Assembly (NCBI RefSeq): GCF_006170445.1
Contig: NZ_VCNA01000004.1
Span: forward strand, 310,001-374,000
Length of the DNA stretch: 64,000 nt
Reading direction: 5' to 3'
DNA from: Brevibacillus dissolubilis
Lineage (GTDB): Bacteria; Bacillota; Bacilli; Brevibacillales; Brevibacillaceae
Made by a program: the position numbers and the translations under genes. Below, in pieces: positions 34,046-44,300 of the stretch. Numbering within the stretch: position 1 is the stretch's first letter; every line of letters begins with the position of its first letter. The notes under the pieces are model-generated. The model was not told where the DNA came from. It searched no databases and saw only the letters and a list, made by a program, of their open reading frames with translations.

Positions 34046-34088
34046 AAGAGTCTAAAAAGAGCCTGACAATTTTTTGTCAGACTCTTTA
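34046..34088 (-). terminator. Intrinsic terminator after dndA
   Basis: A 12-nt stem with one mismatch (arms 34058-34069 and 34074-34085, core CTGACAA/TTGTCAG) has a 4-nt loop. On the minus strand it is followed by T-rich sequence. It sits just after the dndA stop, so the modification operon can end before dptF. Confidence 0.7.
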
Positions 34089-34098
34089 TTTCGACATG

Positions 34099-35217
34099 CT
34101 ATTGAAAAGACCGAACCACATCTACAATAGGGGCAATCCGTACCTCGCTACCCGGCCCCCACGAAAGTCGAATTGCACTTTCAGCGTCCCCTCCCATTGC
34201 CATAATCACATGAGAAGGTTCGTAACTTGATGAAGTACAAGCTGAACCACTAGAGATAGCCATTTGGTTTTTAACAGCTACCATTAATGCTTCGGAATCA
34301 ACGCCAATAAAGGAGATATTTAATGTTTGAGGGAGGCAATATTTTTGGTCACCGTTAATAGCATACTGTACACTCGTCAGTTGCGCCATAATACTTTCCT
34401 TTATGTCTCCGGCAGCTTTCATCCACCCTTGATAGTTCTGCTGGGCCAATTCAACAGCCTTGCCAAAGCCAACAATAAGTGCAACCGGTAGCGTTCCAGG
34501 ACGAACCCCGCGTTCTTGTCCTCCTCCGTACATCAAAGGTTCCAACTTGATACGGCGATTACGTCGTTGTCGGATAACCAATGCCCCTATTCCCTGCGGC
34601 CCATATAGCTTGTGAGCTGTAACACTGAGTAAATCGTAAGGAAGTTCTTTTAGTTCATCAACCAATTTTCCAAATGTCTGAGCAGCATCCACATGAAAAA
34701 AGGTCTCGGTCTGCATCAGAGCCTGTCCAATTTCCTGAACCGGTTGGATGATACCTGTTTCATTATTAGCGTGCATCACCGTCACAAGCAGTGTATCAGG
34801 TCGCACTCGCTCAAGAACATCTTGTGCTTTTACCCGACCAGAAGAGTCTGGCGATATATACTCGATTTCAAACCCTCGTTGGCTCAGATGTTCCAACACT
34901 TCAAGTACCGCACTATGTTCGATTGAAGTGCTTACGATATGCATCTTCCCGTTTTCCTTACCCCACTTTGCCAGACCTTGTATCGCAAGATTGTTGCTCT
35001 CGGTTGCACCACTGGTGAAAACAACTTCGGTTGGAGTGATATCGAGGATCTGGGCAACTGTCTTTCTCGCTTGGTCAACAAGCTGCTTTGCTTGATGTCC
35101 GTAGGTATGAGTCCGACTAGAGGCATTGCCATAGTTTTCACGATATACCTTAAACATTTCATCAAGCACTTCAGGATGAACAGGGGTAGTAGCATTGTAG
35201 TCCAAGTAAATGGTCAT
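34099..35217 (-). CDS. dndA: DndA, cysteine desulfurase for phosphorothioation
   Basis: This 372-aa PLP enzyme of the IscS/NifS family moves sulfur from cysteine to the enzyme. The PLP lysine is Lys203 in V-T-A-H-K-L-Y-G-P, and the catalytic cysteine is Cys327 in S-S-G-S-A-C-T-S-S. It passes sulfur to DndC for insertion into the DNA backbone. The start overlaps dndE by 4 bp. It lies at the 3' end of the operon rather than apart, and many dnd loci lack dndA or borrow iscS. All key residues appear intact. Confidence 0.92.
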   Translation of the reverse strand: MTIYLDYNATTPVHPEVLDEMFKVYRENYGNASSRTHTYGHQAKQLVDQARKTVAQILDITPTEVVFTSGATESNNLAIQGLAKWGKENGKMHIVSTSIEHSAVLEVLEHLSQRGFEIEYISPDSSGRVKAQDVLERVRPDTLLVTVMHANNETGIIQPVQEIGQALMQTETFFHVDAAQTFGKLVDELKELPYDLLSVTAHKLYGPQGIGALVIRQRRNRRIKLEPLMYGGGQERGVRPGTLPVALIVGFGKAVELAQQNYQGWMKAAGDIKESIMAQLTSVQYAINGDQKYCLPQTLNISFIGVDSEALMVAVKNQMAISSGSACTSSSYEPSHVIMAMGGDAESAIRLSWGPGSEVRIAPIVDVVRSFQ

Positions 35218-35633
35218 ACCTTGTTCTCATCTCCCTGGGCTTGTAGGCGTTCATTTTCAGTCAACGCCAATTTTAATAGATCCAATGGACTCTTTATATA
35301 GTTACTGGCTGACATGTATGCAATTCCCCGATGCAAATGTAAGCGGAATTGTTTGGCCAGTGTAGCTGGATCGGTGCCAAGTCCGTCCTGCACACATCGC
35401 TGGATTACTAATGCCTCGTACAACTCCTGATACTCACCGCCAAATACTTGCCATGTCATCTCTACATTACTGTCAGCAGCAATCTCGTCATCAACAGGTG
35501 GAATCGGTTCTTGCAGCGATAAACACAGAGCCCATCGACAGAGAATATTCCATTGTTGAATACCAGTTCTCCCTTTGATTCGGATCAATTGATCTTTGGC
35601 CTTTTCCGATAATCGAATTTGTTTGACAATCAT
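35214..35633 (-). CDS. dndE: DndE, DNA-binding phosphorothioation subunit
   Basis: This 139-aa protein matches DndE in size and pattern. The N-terminal part I-R-L-S-E-K-A-K-D-Q-L-I-R-I-K has basic residues, and the C-terminal F-R-L-H-L-H-R-G-I-A-Y-M motif is characteristic. DndE binds DNA, with a preference reported for nicked duplexes, and works with DndC and DndD. It overlaps dndD and dndA by 4 bp each. Confidence 0.92.
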   Translation of the reverse strand: MIVKQIRLSEKAKDQLIRIKGRTGIQQWNILCRWALCLSLQEPIPPVDDEIAADSNVEMTWQVFGGEYQELYEALVIQRCVQDGLGTDPATLAKQFRLHLHRGIAYMSASNYIKSPLDLLKLALTENERLQAQGDENKV

Positions 35634-37621
35634 TTTGCCACTCCTACTGTATCGAAGTACCCTTCGAGGATTTCGGTACGTCTCTGTTGGTCATCATATT
35701 TCAAGAGATATTCTTGTCCAATATGATTACGTAGGGACTCCAGATACTCCCCAACAATCTCTGTGTCGGTGGACAATACAATGACTTGATGGCTTGCATG
35801 AGGAAGATATTTTTTTACAAAATTCATACGGTGTAATGAGTCTAATCGTCCCATCGGAGTATCAATGATTACCGGTAATTTACGCCCGGATACACGTCCA
35901 AGCCCCCATAGGATTGCGACTGCCAACATCTGACGCTCACCACTTGACAACTTTGCTTTGGAAATCTCTTTACCATTAGCTGTCCATAAGGAGAACCTGA
36001 ATGTTTGCGGATCAACCTGAATATTACTGACCAACGTGGTTTTATGCGTCAGAACATCGAATGCCTCAGTTACACTATCCGCCAGCAGATGAATCTTTCG
36101 TTTGGTAAGCTCTTCGCGGAATGCTTTAAAGGTCTCTTGTGCTTTACCTGCGTACTGTACAATCCGTTCTGCTTCTTGTACACCGCCACGTTCTGCTGCG
36201 GTTCTGGTCATCTTATTCTCAAGCAACTGAATTTTGCGCTTAGAAGTCGCGTACTCTTTTTCTAAACGGGACCTTTCTTGTTCAAACTCCACAAGTTCCA
36301 TCCGTGTATGAGCCAATTTTTCAAGTAGCTGAGTCGTATTTTCTTGATCGACCTCTACTAATAAGTGTCTTTCTAACTGTTCCAGCTCGAATTCAACTGA
36401 CTCGTATTGATTTAATACGTCTAATGCATTTTGCTTTAAGTGAACTCCCAAACTCCCCAGAAAATCTTGAAGTTGACCAATACCCAAATAGGACATGGGG
36501 AGAGTAGGTTGTAGGCTCGCCAATTCATCAATTGAATTACGGCGTTCCTCCATCGTCTGTTCGATTCGTCTTAAAACATCAGCTGCAAGCTGCATACCTT
36601 CCAGTTGCTTAAGAAGACTTTCATTCTGCTCTTTTAATATGGGGAGAGCCATCTTTGCTTGAGTCAACTTTTGGTCTTCATGAACAAGCCTTTGAACCTG
36701 CTGTAACTGTTGCTGTACAAGTACTAACGGTAACGGACCTGCAAACAATGCTAACAACTCTGCCTTGACATCGCTTAAGCGCCCTCGAACTTCATCGCGC
36801 TTTGCAAGTAATTTGTCACGACTTTCTAGCAGGTTTCCGCCAGATTTAAAGTATTCTGTTTCTAATTCGGTCTGTTTTCTGTTTGCTTGGATTATACGGT
36901 TATTCAGACCTGCTATTTTCTGTTTGAGTCGGTCAGCTTCCAACTGAACTTCTTCAAGTTCGGATTGTAAGTTTTCAAGTAAGACAGCACTCTCGTCATT
37001 TTTAAACTTCTTTTGGTTTTTGCGAATCACTAGCGTAAGATCTTTGATAGTACGGTCAACAATTTCTAAACCAAGTAATGATTGAATGGCGGTTTGTAAA
37101 GAATCGATGGTCTGATCTGATTCGGCCAATTCACTAATACGTTCACCATCAAAGAAGAACAATTCAGCGATAGCAGATGGTATCAATTCTTCGACATAAG
37201 ACTCCCAGTTTTCGGATACATGTGAATCAACCGCACCGTTAACCCATACTTTCAATTTATCAACCGTTCGAACATTGGCCCTTTTCCACGAACGAACAAT
37301 GCGTAGTGAAGTCATCTGATCCCCAGATAAAAGTTCAAGGTCTAACTCAATCCAACTCTGAGTTGCTTCTTCATCCAAACCTTGATGCATTAGACTTTCT
37401 AGGTAATCAGAATAAGATATTCTACGTTCCCGAACAATGGGGGAACGATTTCCGTACAAAACTAGCAAAATTGCCTCAAGCAGACTTGTTTTTCCTCGCC
37501 CATTAAAGCCCCCAACCAATGTTATCGGCTTGCCGAACAGGGACTCGCTTGAAGAAGGATGAATTTTTTGTTCACCCGAGTAAATACCAAAATTATATAG
37601 GGTAATAGAATGTATGATCAT
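35630..37621 (-). CDS. dndD: DndD, SMC/Rad50-like ATPase of the phosphorothioation complex
   Basis: This 663-aa protein has an N-terminal P-loop (G-G-F-N-G-R-G-K-T-S near 37-46), a long coiled coil (about 190-500), an ABC signature L-S-S-G-E-R-Q near 558 and Walker B V-I-I-D-T-P-M-G-R-L near 583. That is the SMC-like plan of DndD, which provides ATP hydrolysis and may open the DNA for sulfur insertion. The short spacing to dndC and the 4-bp overlap with dndE mark a single operon. No expected motif is missing. Confidence 0.93.
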   Translation of the reverse strand: MIIHSITLYNFGIYSGEQKIHPSSSESLFGKPITLVGGFNGRGKTSLLEAILLVLYGNRSPIVRERRISYSDYLESLMHQGLDEEATQSWIELDLELLSGDQMTSLRIVRSWKRANVRTVDKLKVWVNGAVDSHVSENWESYVEELIPSAIAELFFFDGERISELAESDQTIDSLQTAIQSLLGLEIVDRTIKDLTLVIRKNQKKFKNDESAVLLENLQSELEEVQLEADRLKQKIAGLNNRIIQANRKQTELETEYFKSGGNLLESRDKLLAKRDEVRGRLSDVKAELLALFAGPLPLVLVQQQLQQVQRLVHEDQKLTQAKMALPILKEQNESLLKQLEGMQLAADVLRRIEQTMEERRNSIDELASLQPTLPMSYLGIGQLQDFLGSLGVHLKQNALDVLNQYESVEFELEQLERHLLVEVDQENTTQLLEKLAHTRMELVEFEQERSRLEKEYATSKRKIQLLENKMTRTAAERGGVQEAERIVQYAGKAQETFKAFREELTKRKIHLLADSVTEAFDVLTHKTTLVSNIQVDPQTFRFSLWTANGKEISKAKLSSGERQMLAVAILWGLGRVSGRKLPVIIDTPMGRLDSLHRMNFVKKYLPHASHQVIVLSTDTEIVGEYLESLRNHIGQEYLLKYDDQQRRTEILEGYFDTVGVAK

Positions 37622-37623
37622 AG

Positions 37624-39141
37624 TTAAATTGTTCCGTCCTCCTCATCAAGATTATCCTCTTCATTGAGTTGGTCGGCTTGAGTCAGATGATCTACTGAGC
37701 GTAGCTTGTTTTGCATGACTTTGTATGCTGCGGCATCTTCTTTGCTTTCGTAGAATCCCCGCTTTATATGTCGCTCCAATTCATCTACAATCCCCTTACG
37801 CACCAGTCCCAAGCTATTAGAACGCTGCTCTACGTTTAATAAAGATGAGAGCATCTCCATGTATACGTAATTGTCACCGGAAAGACTCTCTAGTATTTTC
37901 CACTCTTCCTCTCTAAAACGAGAAAGGGTAAAACGTTCGTCTGGGAACGGTTTATTCATTACTTCCTCATAAATAGCAGGAAGTGAATCGTCAAACTCAT
38001 TTTTAACCTGAACCCATATCTTGCGGATCATGCGAAGTTCCTCTAAAGTAATCAGTTCCAACTCTTCAATATCAGATGGAGCAGCATCTTGAATCTCCTT
38101 TTGCACTTCCAACAAACGTTTGAGGAGGTATTCACGACGCTCTTTTTTATAAGGACCATGAATAGGTGTATTATCACTAGGGTACAGCTTGATGCCACCA
38201 TCCATTCGTCTATAATCACGGTACTGATGATCATCGATGCGACCTGTTTCCTCATCAAGACGACCAATCTCATTTCTGAATTCCAATAGCGGCATCATCC
38301 ATACCTTTTCTTCATCGTTCTGGATCATAGCCTGCATGGACTTATCTTCAGACACTAATGTACAAACCCAACATCCAAAACGGCTGTTCCCGCAACTTGG
38401 TGTGGTCGTATCCACAACAAGAGGACACTCGTTGTCTGCAGTAGCTTCCCGGTACATAGCCATCAGCTCTTTGTTACTACAACCCCAAGGATTTTTGTAT
38501 TGCATGAGATACATCCATACGTCATCACTTGTCCAGTCCTCTATAGGGGTGAACACCCACGAGTTAGGCAAACTACCATTAGGGCTCAGCCATTGGCGAA
38601 CCCGCATTTGTTCATATTTATTCATGTTAGCAGCACGACTCACACTCTCGGCCTTTCTTGTGCCAAGTACCATGATCGCTTCACCATTTTGTCTAACCAG
38701 ATTGGTAATGAACCGATTGGATGGATCGATCTTTAGACGACTTGTACACCAGCGAAATCCATTTCGCGGTGCGGGATAACCTTTCCCAATCAGATTCACC
38801 CAAAATGCATTCTCAATCAGAGGAGTAAGTCGGTGGGCTTCTATCGGTAGGCCCTGTTCCACAGCAGCATTGTTCATAAGACGTAAAGAGCGATTCACCC
38901 AAGCCGCTACAACTGGCTGTTCTACTAAGGTATCCGTACTTATTACATATATTTTTTTATGTTGTCTTTGCTCAGGTGAGAGTTCCTTAATAGCATTCCA
39001 TACAAGTTGCAAGACGGTGCTTGAGTCCTTACCACCGCTATATCCCACAACCCATGGAATTTTATCTGATAGGTATAATTCCTGAATACGTTCGTTAAGT
39101 TGCTGAATGACTTCCTTACCAACCATTGTTGTTGATGTCAC
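37624..39141 (-). CDS. dndC: DndC, ATP-pyrophosphatase/PAPS-reductase-like sulfurtransferase
   Basis: This 505-aa protein has a PP-loop S-G-G-K-D-S-S at residues 35-41, typical of ATP pyrophosphatases. Cysteines R-W-C-T-S-R near 135 and C-G-N-S-R-F-G-C-W-V-C near 245-260 are consistent with the Fe-S cluster of DndC. The enzyme activates the DNA backbone and accepts sulfur from DndA. The start overlaps dndB by 4 bp. The C-terminal tail is acidic (E-E-D-N-L-D-E-E-D). Confidence 0.94.
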   Translation of the reverse strand: MTSTTMVGKEVIQQLNERIQELYLSDKIPWVVGYSGGKDSSTVLQLVWNAIKELSPEQRQHKKIYVISTDTLVEQPVVAAWVNRSLRLMNNAAVEQGLPIEAHRLTPLIENAFWVNLIGKGYPAPRNGFRWCTSRLKIDPSNRFITNLVRQNGEAIMVLGTRKAESVSRAANMNKYEQMRVRQWLSPNGSLPNSWVFTPIEDWTSDDVWMYLMQYKNPWGCSNKELMAMYREATADNECPLVVDTTTPSCGNSRFGCWVCTLVSEDKSMQAMIQNDEEKVWMMPLLEFRNEIGRLDEETGRIDDHQYRDYRRMDGGIKLYPSDNTPIHGPYKKERREYLLKRLLEVQKEIQDAAPSDIEELELITLEELRMIRKIWVQVKNEFDDSLPAIYEEVMNKPFPDERFTLSRFREEEWKILESLSGDNYVYMEMLSSLLNVEQRSNSLGLVRKGIVDELERHIKRGFYESKEDAAAYKVMQNKLRSVDHLTQADQLNEEDNLDEEDGTI

Positions 39142-40229
39142 AGGTTACCCCTCCTGGTCTTCGCAGATTGAAATGCTTCTTCCGCTGCTTGTTCTTCGTC
39201 CGTCAAGGAAAGGTTAAGAGCCTGTTTAACTGCGTTTGTCATTAAAAGCAGGTTGTTTCGAGAAAATGAAATTTTTCCGCCAACAGTAGCGCGGCCCTCC
39301 CATAATAATCGGTTAGAGCGGCGCCAATCAATCTCTTTTAATTTGCGTAGCTGGTCTTTCCAATCCGTTTTGTCTCTCAGTAACACACTCCCAGCTCGTC
39401 CAATAGCGACTAGTGTAATAGAGTGTGCATTCATGTACTCTTTACGCAAGTCGGCGGCAGACTGTCTCTCCATTTTAACATCTAACCAGCCAGGAACGTA
39501 ATCAGATACTTGTTTCCAAAATTCCAATGCATCCATGGTTTGCTCATCCTGTGTTTGTTCAGAACAGTAGGCCAAAAGCTCCTCAGTTGCATTATAAATT
39601 CCGCTTAGTGTAAATAAGTTTTTCGATCGATTTGAAATAGACGACTTGTCCATTTCAGTAAGTCCATCAAAGACATCAACCTCTTGTACCAATCTCCTAA
39701 CCAATTTAGCTAAAGGGTCTCGGTGATCATAGAGGATATTTAATGACTGGGTCGGTCGAATTGCATAACGATTTAGGTCTGCAAACATTTGTTGGGAACG
39801 TCGCAAACCTTCATCTATAAATAGAACAATTGATAACGTCTCTTCTTTTAAAGTAGGATTAGTTTTTATAGCCTGCTCTATGGCCGCCCGCCGATGCTGT
39901 CCATCATTTACCAAAAATTTTGCAGTCATCGGTATTTGAATTGTTCCAATGTTATGGTGAGATGGAGCCTCAGATATCGGTGAAAACTCTACCAGACAAT
40001 CAACCGAAGCTGTAATAGAAGAAAGAACATAATCATTTGGGTTTTCGGAAATGTACTTTGCGATTAAAGGAATTCGGCTCTTATTAATGATGCGCTGTGC
40101 TCTTAACGCTGGGTCAAGTTCATCATCTTCAAATAAAAAAAGCTTAGGTACTAATCGCAATGGACACATCGTAATATAGTATTCTCGTCCAGCTTGTATT
40201 CCTCGGACGGCTGGAAATGTGTGATGCAC
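39138..40229 (-). CDS. dndB: DndB, DGQHR-domain regulator of phosphorothioation
   Basis: The DGQHR motif (V-N-D-G-Q-H-R-R-A-A) lies near residue 108 of the 363-aa product. DndB is a DNA-binding repressor that tunes modification and binds the dnd promoter in studied systems. The start is set at the GTG at 40229, 6 nt after GGAGGG. The ATG 13 codons upstream (40268) lies only 6 nt after the -10 element and has no ribosome binding site. The gene is first in dndB-C-D-E-A. Confidence 0.9.
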   Translation of the reverse strand: MHHTFPAVRGIQAGREYYITMCPLRLVPKLFLFEDDELDPALRAQRIINKSRIPLIAKYISENPNDYVLSSITASVDCLVEFSPISEAPSHHNIGTIQIPMTAKFLVNDGQHRRAAIEQAIKTNPTLKEETLSIVLFIDEGLRRSQQMFADLNRYAIRPTQSLNILYDHRDPLAKLVRRLVQEVDVFDGLTEMDKSSISNRSKNLFTLSGIYNATEELLAYCSEQTQDEQTMDALEFWKQVSDYVPGWLDVKMERQSAADLRKEYMNAHSITLVAIGRAGSVLLRDKTDWKDQLRKLKEIDWRRSNRLLWEGRATVGGKISFSRNNLLLMTNAVKQALNLSLTDEEQAAEEAFQSAKTRRGNL

Positions 40230-40274
40230 GTCTATCCCTCCGATTTTGGAAGTCTGTAAAACTCCCATGGAAGT

Positions 40275-40303
40275 ATCGTATTACTTTTGATTAAAGGCGT
40301 CAA
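40275..40303 (-). promoter_or_regulatory. Promoter of the dndBCDEA operon
   Basis: On the minus strand, TTGACG (40303-40298) and TACGAT (40280-40275) are separated by 17 bp. Transcription would start near 40268, which fits the GTG start at 40229 with its GGAGGG site. DndB may bind here, as reported for other dnd operons. Confidence 0.6.
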
Positions 40304-40595
40304 TAAAATGACTAAGGTTTTCTTTTGTTCGTACAGTTATGAGATTGTACTGATGGGACATTAGGGTTAGGACTCCTGCCTATGCCAGATGATCACCTGC
40401 TTTCTGAGAGCAATAAAGTATCTTTTGATGCTTGAGCAGTGACTATTATAAACGCTGTTGCTAATATTTCTATAATGATGAATAGCAGCGAAATTAAGGT
40501 GACACCTCAACTAACACAATATTGGTTTAAAATATCTAGTTGTATGTTTTTCAAAGATAAGTATATTTAATGCTTACATTAAAATTAAAAAGTAA
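40304..40595. other. Intergenic region between the seven-gene operon and dndB
   Basis: About 290 bp without a supported ORF lie between the terminator of the upstream operon and the dndB promoter. The sequence is AT-rich. There are no clear tRNA, repeat or mobile signatures; a small RNA or further DndB operator sites cannot be excluded. Confidence 0.4.
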
Positions 40596-40635
40596 CGAAA
40601 AGAAAGGAAAGTGAACACTCACTTTCCTTTAGGTA
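40596..40635 (-). terminator. Strong terminator of the seven-gene Dpd-like/AddAB-like operon
   Basis: AAAGGAAAGTGA (40603-40614) and TCACTTTCCTTT (40619-40630) form a perfect 12-bp stem with a 4-nt loop. On the minus strand it is followed by CTTTTCG. It lies about 40 bp after the last gene (stop at 40672) and isolates that operon from dndB. Confidence 0.75.
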
Positions 40636-40671
40636 TAAAATCCCCAAAATATGTTTGATAAAAAATAATCG

Positions 40672-41337
40672 TTATGCAAATGAAATTTTAGTTCTTTGCT
40701 CCAGTTTATGTTTCCTTATCCATTCTTGAACGTTAGGGGTAATATCCGCTAGAGAAGCTTGTTTATCCAATACCTTCTTAATAAACATTTTGATTTCTGG
40801 ATCATCTCCTGCTTGGTCGGCCATTTCACGTCCTTTTTTTAGATTAGAAGCAAAGAGTGAAACATCGTTTTTTTGAGAGGGTAGTGCCTGTATTCTGCTA
40901 CTGATGGCAAGCTTAATCTGGGAAGCCTCATCGGGATTTGACATGAAACGCCCAAATGTATCCAGAGATGTGGCGACCTGTTTTGCTTCTTCTGATACCG
41001 TCTGAGTCCAACTACTATTAAAATATCCTCTGAGATCATCAGCATTTCTAGATAAATTACGTACAACCTCATTATCCAAGAAGCCGTCCTGGGCCTGTTC
41101 CAATACACTCCGCATTGTAGAAATTAGGTCATTTCGCAATGTTAGTTCTAAAACAATTGGCATTTGTATCTGTCGTTTGGCCTCTATTGCAACTTCGAGA
41201 ATTGAGTCCATCTTATTGGCGATATCAAGGATTTTCTTAATATTAGATTCAAATTGCGCTAGATCACGCACCCGTTCTTGAGAAGTTTTATTCTTTTCAA
41301 GCCTATCGGTAGCATCTTGTAATACATTAATTAACAT
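40672..41337 (-). CDS. DpdI-position helical protein (221 aa)
   Basis: This 221-aa protein is predicted to be almost entirely helical, with a coiled-coil-prone N-terminus (A-T-D-R-L-E-K-N-K-T-S-Q-E-R-V-R-D-L). No catalytic motif is seen. It overlaps the 1033-aa ATPase gene by 11 bp and has a GGGGGAG ribosome binding site. In gene order it occupies the place of DpdI after DpdH, and size is compatible, but I cannot confirm homology. It may be an obligate partner of the ATPase, since the ATPase C-terminus is also coiled-coil-like. Confidence 0.6.
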   Translation of the reverse strand: MLINVLQDATDRLEKNKTSQERVRDLAQFESNIKKILDIANKMDSILEVAIEAKRQIQMPIVLELTLRNDLISTMRSVLEQAQDGFLDNEVVRNLSRNADDLRGYFNSSWTQTVSEEAKQVATSLDTFGRFMSNPDEASQIKLAISSRIQALPSQKNDVSLFASNLKKGREMADQAGDDPEIKMFIKKVLDKQASLADITPNVQEWIRKHKLEQRTKISFA

Positions 41338-44300
41338 GGTTAACTCCCCCTAAAGCATTAATACGGTCAATTAAAGAAACAAGACCTACCTCCACTAGCT
41401 TGACATTTTCGCTACCTGTACTTGTATCATGACGCAATGAAGCCAACGCGCTGTCAGCCTTTTGAGCTTCTTTAAACGCAAGATCTTCAATAGTTAGAAT
41501 GATATCTAAGGCATCCTGCAATAACTGACATGGATCTGTAGAAAAAAATGCTAGCTCTTGAGAAAACTTCATTCCCTCTATAACCTCATAAGATCGTTTG
41601 CATGTATTTGCCAATTCTTCGGCGATTTCTTCTAACTTTTCAGAGCGAGTACGAAGATTAGACTGAAAGTTGATGTGATACTCAGTGTTTAACATGTACA
41701 AGAAATTTACCATTTCACGAGACGCTTCGACCCATGTATCCCGCTCCAATGATTCACCTAACTTAGCCTTAAGCTTCTTTAACAACTCTGTAGCTTTTCG
41801 CTTTTCGTCTTGAAGCACTTCTTTTACACGAGGTAGGAGAGACTGTAGAAGTCGAGCAGCACTTGTACTCAATTCCCCGCGTTCGATAGACTGGTCTGGC
41901 AAGAGTGTTGAAACATCCCAATAGAGATTTTTTAGCGTACAGAAAGCCTGTTCGACTTGATCGCGATGGATTAAGACTTTAGAGTTACGATCTTCTATTA
42001 CGCTACCCATCTGAGTATTGGGTAACCGAGTCAAGGTTTTTTGATTTTCTTCGAATTGGCTCTTCCTTGCATCATGTTGGATATATTTCAACAATCTAGA
42101 CCATGCATCGTCTGTATCAGAGCGAGAGGATACGTTCTCACTTTGACTAAAAATCTTTCTAAGTAGAATGTCATCACTTTCTGTCTGAGCCAAGCCTCCT
42201 GTTAGGCCGAGTCGAAGATACTCCAACGACATTGACCACTGGAGTGTATGCATCGGAGTTACTCCTGGCTCTCCTTTAAATCTAGAAATGATATCAGCCT
42301 TGTTAGCTTCTAACCATGCTATTAACCTATATTGCATAAAAGGTGCATCCTTGAAGTCCCAACTACTTCCATAATAATTCCATTCAGTTAAGGCTATCAG
42401 CATCCAATAGCTGTCTCTATCACGTTTGATGAAGATTAGATTCTCTTTGGCTTCTTGACGTTCCAGTTGATCCTCAATATATATATTCTGCAGTGCTAGC
42501 TTTCTGCTAGCCAAATACGCTGGAATCCCTTCAAGTTGCCAGTTGATTGCATCAGCTAAAAACAAACGTACTCTTTTACGGAAATCCTCATGAAATGCGA
42601 GCCGTTCTTTTTTCTCATACCAATTAGCAAGTGCTTCTAATTCACTTCGATAATTTTTTTCAGCTACGCTCATCGTTTTACTGGTAGCAGCTTGAGTAGA
42701 GATTGCTGGAGTAACGTCTATTAGTTCAGCGGCGCTGACATTTTGGATACTAGTTTGTCGTACTCCACTAAGTCCATTCATTCCAAAAAAGCGTAGAAAT
42801 GGAACTGAAAGATTACCAATTGTATGATTCGGCTCCTCTCCTTCTTCATGCAGGTGACCGTCACCCCAAAGACAAAGGATCGCCCGTAGCACTTGTTTCT
42901 TTTCTTGCGGCAGATCAACAGACTCGAAGCGAGCATTATGTTGAAACTCCGTAAATTGCAATGGATTTTCACCGATTGCGCTAACTTTTGTGTCTGGGAA
43001 CATACCCTGTCCCAACTGGTACTGAACCCAAGCATTTAATTGCACTTTGATTACATCACGCAAAAAGAAACGTGGCGTTTTTTCTGGTAACCGGTTAAAG
43101 AGGTTCAAAAGTGAACGGCGGTTGAATGGAAACAGTGAAAATTCTCTATCAGCAATCCGCTCGCTCTCCCATTCAAAATCGGGTTCCCACGTTCGGTAGG
43201 GCAATAATTCTTGCTCTGCTCCTCGTTCATTCCATTCTTTAGCTTCCTGTTTTGTCATGTAAGTTGCATTAATGTAACGAGCGGCCATCTCCCCTAATGT
43301 ATCCGCATCACCAAATATATTGCCATCAACATTAATTTGATGTGTGACACGATTTTGGAAATTGTCTCTAAAATAAGTGTCATAGTAGGCATTAGTGAGA
43401 CCGATTACAGAGGTGACACGACACAGGTCTTGATATTCTCCCTCATGGGGTACGGATAGTACTTTAATAAGCTCCGCGTCCAAACCAGTAAAGGTTGTCA
43501 TATCTTCAATAAGAACAGTTAAAGCCTTACCTTCACGCTTAAGATCTAGACGAAGTTGTCGGATCATTTCACCAACATCCCCTTGAGCCATGTTAGCACA
43601 TTGCTGAATGACTGCATGAGAGAACCGATTTAAGTATGTTGCAAGTTTCTCTGCTTCATTTTCTTTGAGCACACGCGCAATTATTAGTTTGGCATCTTGG
43701 CTACCATTCCGTTGAATCGTGTTCATTATTTTACGCATTCCCATGAAATCTTCTGCTCTAAACGCTGCTTCTACCTGCTGTTTCACCCCATGGGGCTTGG
43801 CTAGCAACTCGTAAAAACGTGAAATAGGACCATCATCTTCCATAAGGATTTTTTTTACATCATCATCACGCAAAAAACTTGCTAGCCTTCTACGCTCAGC
43901 ACTACGATAATCTATATCTTCCTTATCGGTTTCCACTCTGGTAAGAAAAGCATAGAACAGTGTAGATTTGAGTTCCTCTTCGTTTTGAATATCGCTGCTC
44001 TGGACGAATTGGCGCAAACGTTCAAGTTGGATAGGATCGGTTACGACGCCTTGTTCAAGTAGTTGGCGTATAGTTCCGCGCAACGTGTTATCAATACGAC
44101 GAATAAAGACGACCTTTTCATTATTAATGGTGTCAATATTGTTGTCGCTGTACATACGGGCCCTAATCCAACGAATCAAATGCGATTTACCCGATCCATT
44201 TGGTCCATTAACAATAATCATACGATGTTCATTATTTGGATTAAAAACAAGCTGGCTATATACTTCCTCTTCGCTCATTTGAACAGCTAACGAATCTTTT

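Noticed and set aside
40304-40595. Possible riboswitch or small RNA before dndB
   Set aside because: No conserved structure could be recognised; only the flanking terminator and promoter are supported.
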